A stretch of DNA of 64,000 nucleotides from Effrenium voratum (lineage: Eukaryota > Sar > Dinophyceae > Suessiales > Symbiodiniaceae). Below the pieces are notes generated by a model. The model was not told the origin of the DNA and did no database searches. It saw nothing but the letters and a program-made list of their open reading frames with translations. The DNA lies in the NCBI GenBank assembly GCA_963377175.1, contig CAUJNA010003239.1:36001-100000 (forward strand), read 5' to 3'. Position 1 is the first letter of the stretch. Every line of letters begins with the position of its first letter. Positions 44,401-47,777 of this stretch are shown here, one piece after another. A program made the position numbers and the translations under genes.

Positions 44401-47252
44401 CATTGGCACATTGTGTGCCATGTCATGGTCAAGGATGACACAGAACCATGGTAGCCACATTTGCTTGATCATGGTGATCCAATCCGAGCAACACCTAACC
44501 GAGCCAAACAGAACAAACAATAGCCCGGGCGTGGCAGCCGGATATGACATGCAAGCTGGAAACAACTGCACAACGCTAAATGGAATCAGTCAATGGGGAC
44601 TCGCCGAAAAGGTCTCAACCATGGGAACAAGCGCTGCTGACGCCTCACCAGAAACCAAGATCATTCAAACGCGCTTTGAATTGAAGCTGTCATCTATTGG
44701 ATTCAGAATGCCTGACATGCAACGGTTTGCGTTGCGGCTGAAGTGTGCAAAATGTACATATGCCTATGCGAGTGCCCGTCAGCGCTCGGTAGCACGGTGG
44801 CCAGAACAGATCATGCGTGTGAGCAGTTGTTCAGCTTGAATCACTGAGCATCCACATCTAGAGCATCGATATAGAGGCTTTGCCTGTCACGTCGTCACGC
44901 CCTGAAATTGCTCCTCAAGAGCAATGAAGCGGGCAGGCCCTTGCTCCCGCACTCCCACTGGAAAACACGAAAGGGACGCCCGTGTCCCGGGCCCCGGGCT
45001 GACTATGCTTTGTATCAATGGTTTCTACCTTGAAAGAACATGAGAGACAAGCAACCCGCCCCCCCCCCCCCCCGCCTGGGTGATAAGAGACATCGTCGAA
45101 AATCTTGATTGGCAACTCAATTCGGTCCTCAGCACGGCCCGGGAAAGCGCCTTCCGTCAACTCCAGGTTCGGCATCTCGATCCAAAGTATCAAGAATAAA
45201 AAGAATCATTTCGGAAAGCCGTGCCGCTCACACAGGGGCCTGCACCTTTCCAAATGTCACATAATTTGGATGTGCTTTAGTCACTCACAAATTTTCGCCG
45301 CTCGTTCGAACTAGGGCGAGCACCCCAGAAAAGCATCCAGCGCTGAACATTAATACACTTACACACTTAACGCTTTTTGAATCTCGCCCTCTGCATGCGA
45401 ATCTTTGTTTTGGGCAGTCCAAAGAAAGCCACTGGAGTGCGGCGAGGCGCCATAAAGCGCATCCGCAGCGCCGTGCTGTAGTTCCACGCCTCCGGACCTC
45501 CCAAGGCGATACGACAAGCGGGGCGCACTTGACGGGGCCTTTGGGGATCCCCACAGCAAGCCTTGACGTGTTGACTTCTGCAAGAATCAACAAAAGGCAA
45601 GCTCAGCTGAGGTGTGGTTTGGTTCGTTGGCTGGTTGAAGAAAACCTCCCATCCCATTGTTTCGGCGGGCCTCTGAGTTGTTCCCCCAAAGGTTAAGTTT
45701 GAGGGGTTCGTAGTCTTGACAAAGAGTGGTGGGAGAATCTCATTCTCAAGGTTGCGAGGCGGGGGCAGCTAGTTGGGGTGCTGGGTTGCACTAAGTGCTG
45801 TGGTGCTTCTTCACAGCTTCTGGATGCTGACAAAGGGCTGCTTGCAGGCGCTATTTTGGCGGGTGCCAAGCAGTGCTGTTTGGGGGCTGGCGCTCTTGCA
45901 GGTGCCATAGCTGGTGACGTGCGTCCAATCAACATCTGGGCTAGCAACCCGAAAGCACTCTGCCCCTCGCTGTCCAGGGACCAACAGGGGGGCACACGCC
46001 ATGCAACAAATGCTCGATGGTCCTGGAGGCGGATCAAAGAAGAAAGGCAGCTGCAGGTTATAATCTGAAGCATGCAACACACCAGCAGCTTTTTCCTGGA
46101 CATTTTGCCCCGCCTGGGACATGCACCGACTCATCCACCTCAAAGGTGATGTTGGCCACGGTGAATTCAAAGGACGCAAGCTCCCCTGCCAGGAAGCTGG
46201 ATCGGTGAGAAAGATGCCGGAGGGCCGTCCGAGGCACAATAGAACTAAAATGGCTCATTGGTATCTGGTTTCAGGGGCTCAAGTCGCAGTCCATTGAGAA
46301 AAAAGTTGCCCTGCTTGCGAAAATCAGCCAGCATGCATGTTCCCGGCCAATTTTCTACAGCCCCAAAAAATATCAAGTCGAACAGCGCACCTGCCGGCAT
46401 CTCAACCTGAAGCCCTCAACATGACGAGGCCCAGACAAGTCATCACCGGCATAGACCCTACCCAGTGAGTCCAATCTGTCCAGATCTTCTCGTCATCTCT
46501 ATTCCAGCCCTCTCGGCTTGCCTCCGTACATGAGGCTCGTGCTGTGGGCGGTGCCGTCCCGTGTGCGCACCACTACAGTGATGGGCCGCGCGAACTCCGG
46601 GCCTGGGCCGGACCGATGCGACTCGGCACCTCTGGGAGACGGAAGTCGTGAAGCGGATCAACCCTTGGGAGGGGTGACAAAAAGAAGAAACTGACTCAGG
46701 GGATCCACTGCCACAAAGGGTGCAGCCGCCCACCCCCAGGTTACTGTGTGTCGCATGTTTGCTGGGCTTGGTTGGGCAGACCACAAGGCACGCCAAGGGC
46801 TTGCAGACACGACGCGCATCCCACGAGATTGGTAGCGTACTTTTCAAGACTTTGGGCAGCATCCATGCTCCCAATCTCAACAGTAGCGTTCTCCTCTTCC
46901 AAGCACCAAGTTCAGTCTTCTATGAACCATTTTGCCCTAGGCCTCTCTGAACAGGCACACTCCCCCTTGCAATCGCCAGCCGCCCATAGCCCAACTTTCC
47001 ACCGCGGCACGGAGCGCATAGATGCTGCGCTGGACGATCAGCGTCACATTGCCCTGGTCCTAAAAAGCTGAGTGCGTAGCTACTACCCTCGCGCGCGCGC
47101 GCGCGCACAATCTGCAGACAGAACTCTGCAGCCCCTCTGCGGTCCTTGTAGACATGGTACACGGGAGAGCTGAATTCGATAGGTCCGTCTGACACGCAAC
47201 GGCCGGAAGGCTCCTGGCCGTCCAACAGGAATTTGGGGGCAACCAGCCGGGC
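3200..47252 (-). CDS. Giant multi-exon gene: filamin-type repeats then CCP/Sushi-like modules
   Basis: About 50 small exons on the minus strand read as one series. From 47 to 16 kb they spell filamin/ABP280-type Ig-like repeats: openings of the form AGEPVWFQIRS..., middles such as DNANGTYTVNFEIQ or VVVYFTPGRRGEHRLTVL, and ends such as PISDSPYLVEV or PLQSSPMHFTVIPSG. PA14-like segments also occur. From 15.4 to 3.2 kb the exons are cysteine modules of CCP/Sushi type. Many neighbours join in phase over GT, GC or GA donors. Such proteins are usually secreted or surface adhesion molecules, which is an inference. No start, stop or membrane anchor was fixed, and it could be two tandem genes. Exon groups are listed separately. 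Confidence 0.6.
3408..3470. repeat. (AT)n with GTATAC interruptions
   Basis: Alternating AT runs are broken twice by GTATAC, giving nested palindromes. Confidence 0.85.
3470..4697. other. Non-coding stretch, simple repeats only
   Basis: Apart from the CTTC array I see no exon with splice sites and coding bias. It is probably intron or the 3' region of the giant gene. Confidence 0.4.
3735..3789. repeat. (CTTC)n microsatellite
   Basis: About 13 tetranucleotide units. They generate spurious Leu/Pro/Ser reading frames on both strands. Confidence 0.9.
4698..4826. mobile_element. Family 1 element, copy b
   Basis: Inverted ends GGCCATGGGTCAAAA and TTTTGAGCCATGGCC. It starts 29 nt inside the intron that follows exon 4856-4944. 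No clear target duplication. Confidence 0.7.
5623..5837 (-). repeat. Split direct repeat B2
   Basis: A 215-bp copy of B1 that forms the 3' end of the element on the minus strand. About 107 bp (5838-5944) of unrelated sequence separate it from A2, which the simple split-repeat model does not predict. Confidence 0.85.
5945..6047 (-). repeat. Split direct repeat A2
   Basis: A 103-bp copy of A1, directly adjoining B1. The spliced-leader-like motif is present with one mismatch (5970-5985). Confidence 0.85.
6048..6268 (-). repeat. Split direct repeat B1
   Basis: A 221-bp copy, about 97% identical to B2. It differs mainly by GGGGCCACC in place of ACT near position 6215. It abuts A2 with no gap at 6047/6048. 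Confidence 0.85.
6295..7119 (-). CDS. RNase H domain of the retrotransposon
   Basis: The frame continues the RT C-terminus (LAPGLAAKIYGLANFLEMG) and then gives an RNase H with the four catalytic acids in order: SDAAL (D107), QLELS (E158), YIDNTAA (D183) and NWSDAISR (D232). It is offset from the RT frame, with overlap 7019-7119, so RT and RH were one polyprotein now split by a frameshift, or are joined by programmed frameshifting. The C-terminus runs to within 30 bp of repeat B1. Confidence 0.8.
   Translation of the reverse strand: MVSFCARERLHEKMSGMIQKVRTEEKLAPGLAAKIYGLANFLEMGVYGRVGCGGLGSIKMRQAERSSELTEPIKASLELLEAVFATQPRRVLPVLPVPCERFVIASDAALESPRQGTGGFLMVWADGFTERREAFVADIPIELYKLWTPGDRKIAQLELSMVLYALLCRPDTFRNRRGVWYIDNTAALMCLIRGRSREPDLERMSHVIHTILYGLKVWMYWEWIPSKSNWSDAISRLGWQDPWARHDFSMSTAFCFPIMWKLPFRAVLAVTSFL
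7019..7768 (-). CDS. Reverse transcriptase domain of the retrotransposon
   Basis: The frame shows RT motifs in order: RVIDNAD (residues 31-37), EDWPDAYRHSPM (motif A, catalytic D93), FGLPLAVTSFNR (motif B, 130-141) and FYFDDARITD (motif C, FDD at 162-164). The DAYRHxP form of motif A is typical of DIRS-like/YR retrotransposon RTs. Upstream coding continues past 7768 across a TGA, so the methionine is not necessarily the true start. The useful frame ends near 7110, where the RNase H frame takes over. Confidence 0.8.
   Translation of the reverse strand: MSLSELQRQLKGQEFRLIPRCVITQSSGKQRVIDNADTGGQSLRSSDANKLVLCSPLRPAQHIAAVMQRMDESQLRSAREGDSWESGGEDWPDAYRHSPMSSEEARGCIVCFWHEGWGAPAFQRYAGLLFGLPLAVTSFNRYSRLAEALARRLLVLLVSFYFDDARITDWRSAGGSGQWALEELNRLLGTPFSEDKKQPMAAQGLFLGPISGTARRRGVLLCSGAAAREDVRDDPEGQDRGEASTWPRG
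7769..8277 (-). pseudogene. Linker and N-terminal part of the RT polyprotein, frame-broken
   Basis: A charged linker (PKPSGPEEKRRRRDAWPEG) is open in one frame to about 7985. The better-looking protein then continues in the RT frame (GDQLFDALAEERAAHLPE, WPFVVVRTPGEPGG), which itself meets one in-frame TGA just upstream of the RT methionine at 7768. I take this as one polyprotein broken by a frameshift and a stop. A gag-like role for the linker is possible but not shown. Confidence 0.5.
8580..10193 (-). CDS. Tyrosine recombinase (YR) ORF of the retrotransposon
   Basis: The 537-codon frame starts at ATG 10193. Its C-terminal third has the tyrosine recombinase signature: box I arginine in HKHLTRAEV (R390), box II SYSFRRVGTT (R490/R491, with the usual H-x-x-R histidine replaced), GDWQ near residue 511, and a closing HYSGAKY that supplies the nucleophile (Y529 or Y534). 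Residues 217-234 (CMRC...H...C) may bind zinc. Between about 10047 and 9720 another frame (HMARFIDWL etc.) reads better, so two compensating frameshifts are likely. A G13 run at about 9547-9559 encodes the PPPP stretch and is prone to slippage. Confidence 0.75.
   Translation of the reverse strand: MSGADAGPLVAHSQARMLHPAALLDFEAHVQGLLARGERTRPFGCGRKLWWWCTFPQPRPLNFAFIPWGRCGRSPAWWQGVLGAQRCVGGSSSRGSGYGPSAQSWFKQRLARRQLGTFTMRAGTTWMRISFGPLTRACECSSWSPSTWRASLIGYVELAGLEECGLDREAVFWAWRRWQAGRVSWREPAYCVGREGSGPVACWLCSGRACFSPPPPCMRCGALTRRVIRHRPICEDEPEQLRREWRGSCTRLAQRLVTEVERATVLNALRTWGEVITFTQARSRPLPPEVVDLDVFLHEGTAAPARATQSLRWLTKQARVDLGLGMLAPPAGQARRAGPRGQAAVVEPVMLLKMEQRMEELYTQGDDRWQALLAAWMLYGGVLCHKHLTRAEVRKVTMSTVHAHCSKGKQRRLRKGFDFCVPGQLSTGRDWSAAWLHDFALVPEKQKADCGLAFRREGIPWSLSDVYRMVRHEFADLVENPAMVSSYSFRRVGTTVGQLVGFSALDMAALGDWQTKGDVPEDARVPLHYSGAKYAAS
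10226..10337 (-). repeat. Split direct repeat A1
   Basis: About 112 bp, matched by A2 at 5945-6047 with a 9-bp difference (TCTGACAAT region). It forms the 5' end of the element on the minus strand. It contains the spliced-leader-like 16-mer listed separately. Confidence 0.85.
10260..10275 (-). other. 16-base match to the dinoflagellate spliced leader
   Basis: The minus strand reads GCCATTTTGGCTCAAG, identical to the last 16 bases of the conserved dinoflagellate spliced leader. The six bases upstream do not match. It lies in repeat A1, just upstream of the YR ORF, where a relic leader from a trans-spliced, reverse-transcribed RNA would be. The motif also forms one arm of a hairpin (TTTGGCTCA...TGAGCCAAA), so a structural origin is possible. 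Confidence 0.5.
11021..15372 (-). CDS. Exon group J, CCP/Sushi-like modules
   Basis: The exons are 15256-15372 (39 codons ending NNSLAQCPELSP), 13511-13556 (EQRAVGSVATLRCLS), 12585-12652 (FAAAGGETKLRCEWPPPYAA), 11484-11553 (LWCPPAPSVPYGLRIARDW) and 11021-11083 (VGSSERAQCLQGHASRIGPS). The first three join in phase to give CPELSP-EQRAVGSVATLRCLS-GF, the C...P...G...L-x-C-x-x-G pattern of a CCP module. The last two join in phase and start the next one (CPPAPSVPYG...C-x-x-G). The introns between them hold a 1.2 kb inverted-repeat element and several MITEs. Confidence 0.65.
11335..11443. mobile_element. Family 1 element, copy c (short subtype)
   Basis: Ends GGGTATGGGTCACAA and TTTTTGACCACCACAGCC, flanked by ACAT on both sides. 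It lies 40 nt inside the intron after exon 11484-11553. Confidence 0.65.
11637..11763. mobile_element. Family 1 element, copy d
   Basis: Inverted ends GGCCATGGGTCAAAA and TTTTGACAACCACAGCC with a perfect 4-bp target duplication ATAT (11633-11636, 11764-11767). Confidence 0.8.
12712..12804. mobile_element. 93-bp palindromic MITE with TA target duplication
   Basis: CTGTTGATGGACAAAATTC and its complement at the right end form about 24-bp arms with one mismatch, flanked by TA on both sides (12710-12711, 12805-12806). This is the size and target of a stowaway-like element. It lies in the intron between the CCP exons 13511-13556 and 12585-12652. Confidence 0.65.
12810..13048. mobile_element. Two family 1 elements in tandem (copies e1, e2)
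   Basis: A short-subtype copy (12810-12909, CTGTGGTTGTCAAAA ... ATTTTGACC) is followed directly by a standard copy in the reverse orientation (12912-13048, ending TTTTGACCCATGGCC). They share one intron with the 93-bp palindrome, so this is a nested insertion site. Confidence 0.7.
13924..15127. mobile_element. 1.2 kb TA-flanked inverted-repeat element
   Basis: The ends ATAATGTTGACCCCGTATTA (13921-13940) and its exact complement (15111-15130) form 20-bp perfect inverted repeats. If TA is the target duplication (13922-13923 and 15128-15129), this fits a Tc1/mariner-like non-autonomous element. Inside are a 52-bp minisatellite, G/C-rich blocks and a T26 run (15020-15045). No transposase is seen. 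It lies in the intron 13557-15255, whose flanking exons join in phase. Confidence 0.7.
14030..14505. repeat. 52-53 bp minisatellite, about 9 units
   Basis: The unit contains GTATTGCTGGAGCTTCC and GAGATCTGGAATTGAG and recurs every 52-53 bp, the difference being one T in a T-run. Units are over 90% alike. It creates a spurious repetitive reading frame on the minus strand. The spacing has no spacer/repeat alternation, so it is not a CRISPR array. Confidence 0.85.
15678..18700 (-). CDS. Exon group I, last filamin-like exons
   Basis: The exons are about 18562-18700 (LRLHLSVNEPVAETSSLLC), 18139-18229 (LRRVALYAQPPEMSEELTTL), about 17192-17250 (VSLAKEDITVHLRSWPLQ; GTGGGT donor), about 16725-16820 (VLPGETTAYRSNVTVPTTII), about 16155-16248 (PILAYDEYQNPSETGNDVFR, filamin D-x-x-x-N...G-D-x-F opening) and 15678-15729 (RKVEYMGNNTYQ; GTGAAC donor). 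Several 3' ends are not fixed. A family 3 repeat lies in the intron between 17192 and 16820. Confidence 0.55.
17025..17122. mobile_element. Family 3 repeat, second copy
   Basis: About 98 bp, with the same GGATGGCTGGGAGCCACCAAG end as 34.2 kb and a TTTTAGTGGGTT / CCACTAAACCC hairpin. It lies in the intron between exons at 17.2 and 16.8 kb. Confidence 0.6.
18941..19046. repeat. Family 4 repeat, copy 1
   Basis: Shares GTTAGAATAAG, CTATTTTAGTAGGGGAACCC, AAAGGGCAC and GGGACCTAG with 27244-27349 in the same order. No clear terminal duplication. Confidence 0.65.
19740..22600 (-). CDS. Exon group H, PA14-like and filamin-like
   Basis: The exons are 22512-22600 (YLFQLYSDTGGRVFLNGTEI, a PA14-like SD-G-x-V-x-L-N-G stretch), 21586-21701 (RYDHWMGETTRNLRAFLRLG), 20104-20180 (DVFMRVQSADMYGNLQT, filamin opening) and about 19740-19815 (DPPDVAGMRSNDMLSS). 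The first joins in phase with 25606-25694 across the LAGLIDADG-bearing intron, and the first three continue in phase. The 21.6 kb exon is flanked on both sides by family 1 elements (21380-21502 and 21713-21832). Confidence 0.65.
21380..21502. mobile_element. Family 1 element, copy f
   Basis: Inverted ends GGCCATGGGTCAAAA and TTTTGACCCACAGCC. Flanks TTCT and ATCT are three-quarters alike. It lies 83 nt inside the intron after exon 21586-21701. Confidence 0.75.
21713..21832. mobile_element. Family 1 element, copy g (rearranged)
   Basis: Ends GGGCCATGGGTCA and TTTTGACCCACAGCC surround a diverged interior that includes an internal inverted copy of the left end (TATGACCCATGCC). Its edge lies only 11 nt upstream of the acceptor of exon 21586-21701. 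Confidence 0.65.
23138..24427 (-). CDS. LAGLIDADG homing-endonuclease-like protein, intron-borne copy 1
   Basis: An ATG-started open frame of 429 codons has motifs LAGFFDGDG at residues 85-93 and VTGFFDAEG at 202-210, with both catalytic acids present (D92, E209). It is homologous to copy 2 over most of its length, including QGKSLGQIERRI near residue 30 and DIRRLLAQGA near the end. After that point this copy has about 50 extra residues. It lies in the 3.0 kb intron 22601-25605 of the giant gene, on the same strand, and the flanking exons join in phase. The absence of introns in a 1.3 kb frame contrasts with the 35-145-nt exons around it and suggests separate origin or retroposition. Confidence 0.8.
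   Translation of the reverse strand: MWRALLPWPRCIGAQLRSAATCSALLQGKSLGQIERRIARLTAFQSRLLWPTTTSFEAFGRSYPLPVTASPPAGNSVPLQRLQYLAGFFDGDGCVRQRYVQVVQSANNAAILWIFQKTFGGGIYRHGEGRGLQQPSLVWKACGDWGKLAAAQLLDHSFVKHAQLKVMSSLSSPIHAQQTTHILSKLKGLDAKQDVTCSWAYVTGFFDAEGNINIPPSQADIRLLIGQKHSNVLVWIQDFLKTEIGYEPPLYQTSNGHHCLGLYARDQVQVMLIKLLENGLLVKRAQAEAALQADRKSHAILRALSFTGRGNQSRYRRLDAAGDERAKQIRSLCRRICSPALSIQETDVLSEQLADLKKVHAYLNACTVHCTVHTDIRRLLAQGAVPIEASPDKQNGGMRQADLFHRHACPLDSMCLQCRPAGEVDFPAQ
25606..28494 (-). CDS. Exon group G, filamin repeat and Cys-containing linker, in phase
   Basis: The exons are 28414-28494 (RSGVPTSMRVDLRDACGDL), 27369-27423 (VVVYFTPGRRGEHRLTVL), 26900-26992 (GQPLQSSPMHFTVIPSGWVP), 26551-26621 (AATNSTFELLSSPCHAGEPA) and 25606-25694 (HHVPAFWQGFKPESLQCLPL). 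The first three make one whole filamin repeat (opening, V-Y-x-P-G strand, SP ending), and the fourth opens the next (HAGEPATI). All five join in phase. The donor of the last is GTGCGG and opens the intron that carries a LAGLIDADG ORF. Confidence 0.7.
26060..26080. repeat. (CT)n microsatellite
   Basis: About 10 CT units inside an intron. Confidence 0.8.
27244..27349. repeat. Family 4 repeat, copy 2
   Basis: The second copy, of the same length and orientation. It ends 19 nt from the GC donor of exon 27369-27423, so again it sits beside a splice site. Confidence 0.65.
27704..27838. mobile_element. Family 1 element, copy h (reverse)
   Basis: Ends GGCTGTGGTTGGCAAAA and TTTTGACCCATGGCC, flanks ACGT and ACAT. 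It lies in the intron 27424-28413. Confidence 0.75.
28582..28656. repeat. Family 3-related hairpin repeat
   Basis: AAAAAGCTTAACTTT on the left and AAAAAGTTAAAGTC on the right. The same arms occur at 36287-36351. It lies in the intron 28495-28747. Confidence 0.5.
28748..29986 (-). CDS. Exon group F, filamin repeat with all junctions in phase
   Basis: The exons are 29909-29986 (DSYDVQYFKGGGEFRLAVPV), 29583-29709 (NVTFDSGHTAPMDYLTLTDN), 29339-29409 (YTVEYQLCRAGLTSMSIEIH) and 28748-28825 (MWLPISDSPYLVEVLRGEL). Donors are GT, GT, GC and GC, and all three junctions keep one frame. G-Y-T-V-x-Y...AG followed by PISDSPYLVEV is a textbook filamin repeat second half. Confidence 0.7.
30449..30474. repeat. 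(GC)3(AC)n microsatellite
   Basis: A GCGCGC run passes into about 10 AC units. Confidence 0.8.
30593..32126 (-). CDS. Exon group E, filamin repeat
   Basis: The exons are about 31980-32126 (GEPVWFQIRSATLAGRVRVT, then GGDSYQVLFQARG), 31752-31803 (GPAHDPLSGEDRFDG), 31371-31421 (VTDNANGTYTVNFEIQ), 30951-31027 (IGPSPFLGVLIWDDLSARLT) and 30593-30643 (ISPSNRVPGSPARIIA). The first gives the filamin opening (AG-P-F-I...GGD-F-V), the third the D-x-G-T-Y-x-V core, and the last the GSP ending. The last three exons join in phase. Donors are mainly GC. Confidence 0.65.
32843..35567 (-). CDS. Exon group D, PA14/filamin-like
   Basis: The exons are 35440-35567 (FYAFEIEWSTPQAED, then SVEIMLYHQNDTDAHL), about 34234-34308 (SISFRKKEEFPNKATPGGD), about 33967-34080 (SPFEDFQAISGSARAEYSTV, then PQMTVIVDTLG), 33133-33220 (NMIGSLSARLYTLKGV, then DLPVVWDPTR) and 32843-32933 (GFYVSWWKPLPPDPIYQDDV). 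The first resembles the opening strands of a PA14 domain. The 34.2 kb exon has two usable frames. The short intron after it is nearly filled by a family 3 repeat. Confidence 0.55.
33256..33362. repeat. AT-rich TATA/GATA microsatellite tract
   Basis: ATATAC, (AT)n, (GATA)4 and CATGCATG blocks lie next to each other. No gene. Confidence 0.75.
34115..34222. mobile_element. Family 3 repeat filling a short intron
   Basis: Shares ACTTTTAGTGG-TTAAAT, GCTAA and GATGGCTGGGAGCCACCAAG with 17025-17122 and can fold back on itself (CTTTTAGTGG / CACTAAA). It occupies about 108 of the roughly 153 nt between exons 34234-34308 and 33967-34080. Confidence 0.6.
36051..36176. mobile_element. Family 1 element, copy i
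   Basis: Inverted ends GGCCATGGGTCAAAA and TTTTGACAACCACAGCC, perfect target duplication ATGT (36047-36050, 36177-36180). Confidence 0.8.
36287..36351. repeat. Family 3-related hairpin repeat
   Basis: CAAAAAGCTTAACTTTT on the left and AAAAGTTAAAGTC on the right, as at 28.6 kb. It is intronic. Confidence 0.5.
37753..40343 (-). CDS. Exon group C
   Basis: The exons are 40251-40343 (TMVDVRRTLVINARTHAGTA), 39961-39995 (35 nt, EPHFIIKYLPR; in phase with the previous), about 39330-39444 (WAGSYTGLFIPTLPGIYKLQ, a filamin middle strand pair), 38425-38518 (VEQAVPGIFAEYWWHRNIHR), about 38040-38144 (DITRIDHVLDFWFPDVATAP) and 37753-37862 (YRQAEECIRTARWPYNFGQL). Two family 2 elements lie in the intron 39445-39960 and at the end of the 39.4 kb exon. 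The 38.1 kb exon ends are uncertain. Confidence 0.55.
39225..39325. mobile_element. Family 2 element with 8-bp target duplication
   Basis: Ends CATAGGTGTCCTT and AAAGAACACCTATG form the inverted repeat; CCACCAAG is duplicated on both sides (39217-39224, 39326-39333). On the minus strand it begins just at the end of the filamin exon 39330-39444. Confidence 0.75.
39716..39829. mobile_element. Family 2 element, second copy
   Basis: Ends CATAGGTGTCCTT and AAAGGACACCTATG, flanked by GTCAACGG and GTCAACGC (7 of 8 alike). It lies in the same intron region, 390 bp from the previous copy. Confidence 0.75.
41074..42203 (-). CDS. Exon group B
   Basis: The exons are 42097-42203 (EVRYFDVELVVPPEQL, then FPFVSQRQQETDQ; GC donor), 41650-41720 (RRECVRIGAPFEL; GC donor), 41297-41372 (TCTVRHSWTDRTGYEVLFNS; GT donor) and 41074-41149 (TTRVYIWDHMEATAAQTYCS; GTGAGT donor). 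The first joins in phase with 45076-45175 across the 2.87 kb intron that holds a LAGLIDADG ORF. The second and third join in phase to give IGAPFEL-TCTVRHSW, an Ig-like edge. Confidence 0.6.
43209..44426 (-). CDS. LAGLIDADG homing-endonuclease-like protein, intron-borne copy 2
   Basis: A single uninterrupted frame of about 405 codons from an ATG at 44426 (open from 44441) has two LAGLIDADG motifs, LAGFFDGDG and VTGFFDAEG, each keeping the last acidic residue that binds metal in this family. Spacing of about 120 residues suggests a monomeric two-motif enzyme that cuts DNA. The GFFDAEG form is typical of organellar intron endonucleases. The N-terminal 85 or so residues (EGKSLVQIERRL, TSFEASGR) and the C-terminus (DIRKLIAHGA) are shared with copy 1 and are not a domain I know. 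It lies inside the 2.87 kb intron 42204-45075, same strand as the host gene, whose flanking exons join in phase. Alternative: a decayed but still open retrocopy. Confidence 0.8.
   Translation of the reverse strand: MTWHTMCQWYRRIRPQLRAASTYSALLEGKSLVQIERRLSKLKSLQSRLHWPAITSFEASGRLYSLPLAACAPPDADIPLQRLQYLAGFFDGDGCVRAETLSVTQVACHAEVLWLMRVAFGGGIYKTHDGRGLRQPCLKWAAYGASSRFAARQLLSHSFAKRAQLELIPAEVTSKEFRGKLNETLTFLKSEDSNEQLACSWPYVTGFFDAEGSIYIRAAEVGAQLRMTQKHRTVIQWIRSFLQEELGGDISLYQDSRGMHHLVISMQAHVHTTLNRFLENGLLVKKTQAEAALRLSKESHAELRGLSLPAKGNQCKYRRNDENGDQRARELLLMRGRLSYYRATGRASTAKVELLSQQLDRLKEEHAWLSAASVHSSICSDIRKLIAHGATRSEAKELAKRKGDT
45076..47252 (-). CDS. Exon group A: first filamin-like/beta-sandwich exons
   Basis: The exons are 47109-47252 (48 codons, DGPIEFSSPVYHVYKDRRGA), 47003-47059 (DQGNVTLIVQRSIYALRAA), 46522-46621 (ARPITVVVRTRDGTAHST), 46139-46185 (GELASFEFTVANITFE), a frame-ambiguous one at about 45395-45560 (AWNYSTALRMRFMAPRR in one frame), and 45076-45175 (MPNLELTEGAFPGRAEDRIE, then LPIKIFDDVSYHP). 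The first four join in phase. The strand patterns fit filamin or Calx-beta type beta-sandwiches. The intron 47060-47108 is 49 nt and begins with a (GC)n run. A C15 run abuts the GC donor at 45075. Confidence 0.55.
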
Positions 47253-47777
47253 CTCGCCATGCCTTTTTGCGGACGGAAAGTTCGTGCTCTGTGAACCGAG
47301 TCTTCTTTTCTTGAACAATGCAAAATGTCGGGAACCGCACTCTGGTAGTAGAACTAGCTAGAATCGCAGTGTTCCCAACAGGACCCAGGACTAACTCTTG
47401 AAAAGAAGGCCCAGAGGTTGCGATCCCAAAGCTCGGCTTGGGGCAGCGATTGCCCTACCCGGCCTCTCCAAAAGGCATGGGCTCGAGGACGTACAGCGGG
47501 TCGCAGTGCAAGCAGCGTAGGACCTTAAGCCGAAACGATGCAAAGCTGAGCACGGGCAAGCCTTAAGAACAGAATCGTGATGCGCGACAAAAGCGTTACG
47601 CATTCACAAGGTTCGTCTTGCATTCAGAGTGATCCACAGGCTCTGAGAATCCTGGGGTTGGTTGCTCGGATCTCTTGCAGCAAGCGACGGAAAATGACGC
47701 GGCCAAGCTGCCAACTGAAGGCCCGCCTCTATACATGCAGCCACAGCTCTGCACTTGCACTCACAACCGCCGTGAGC

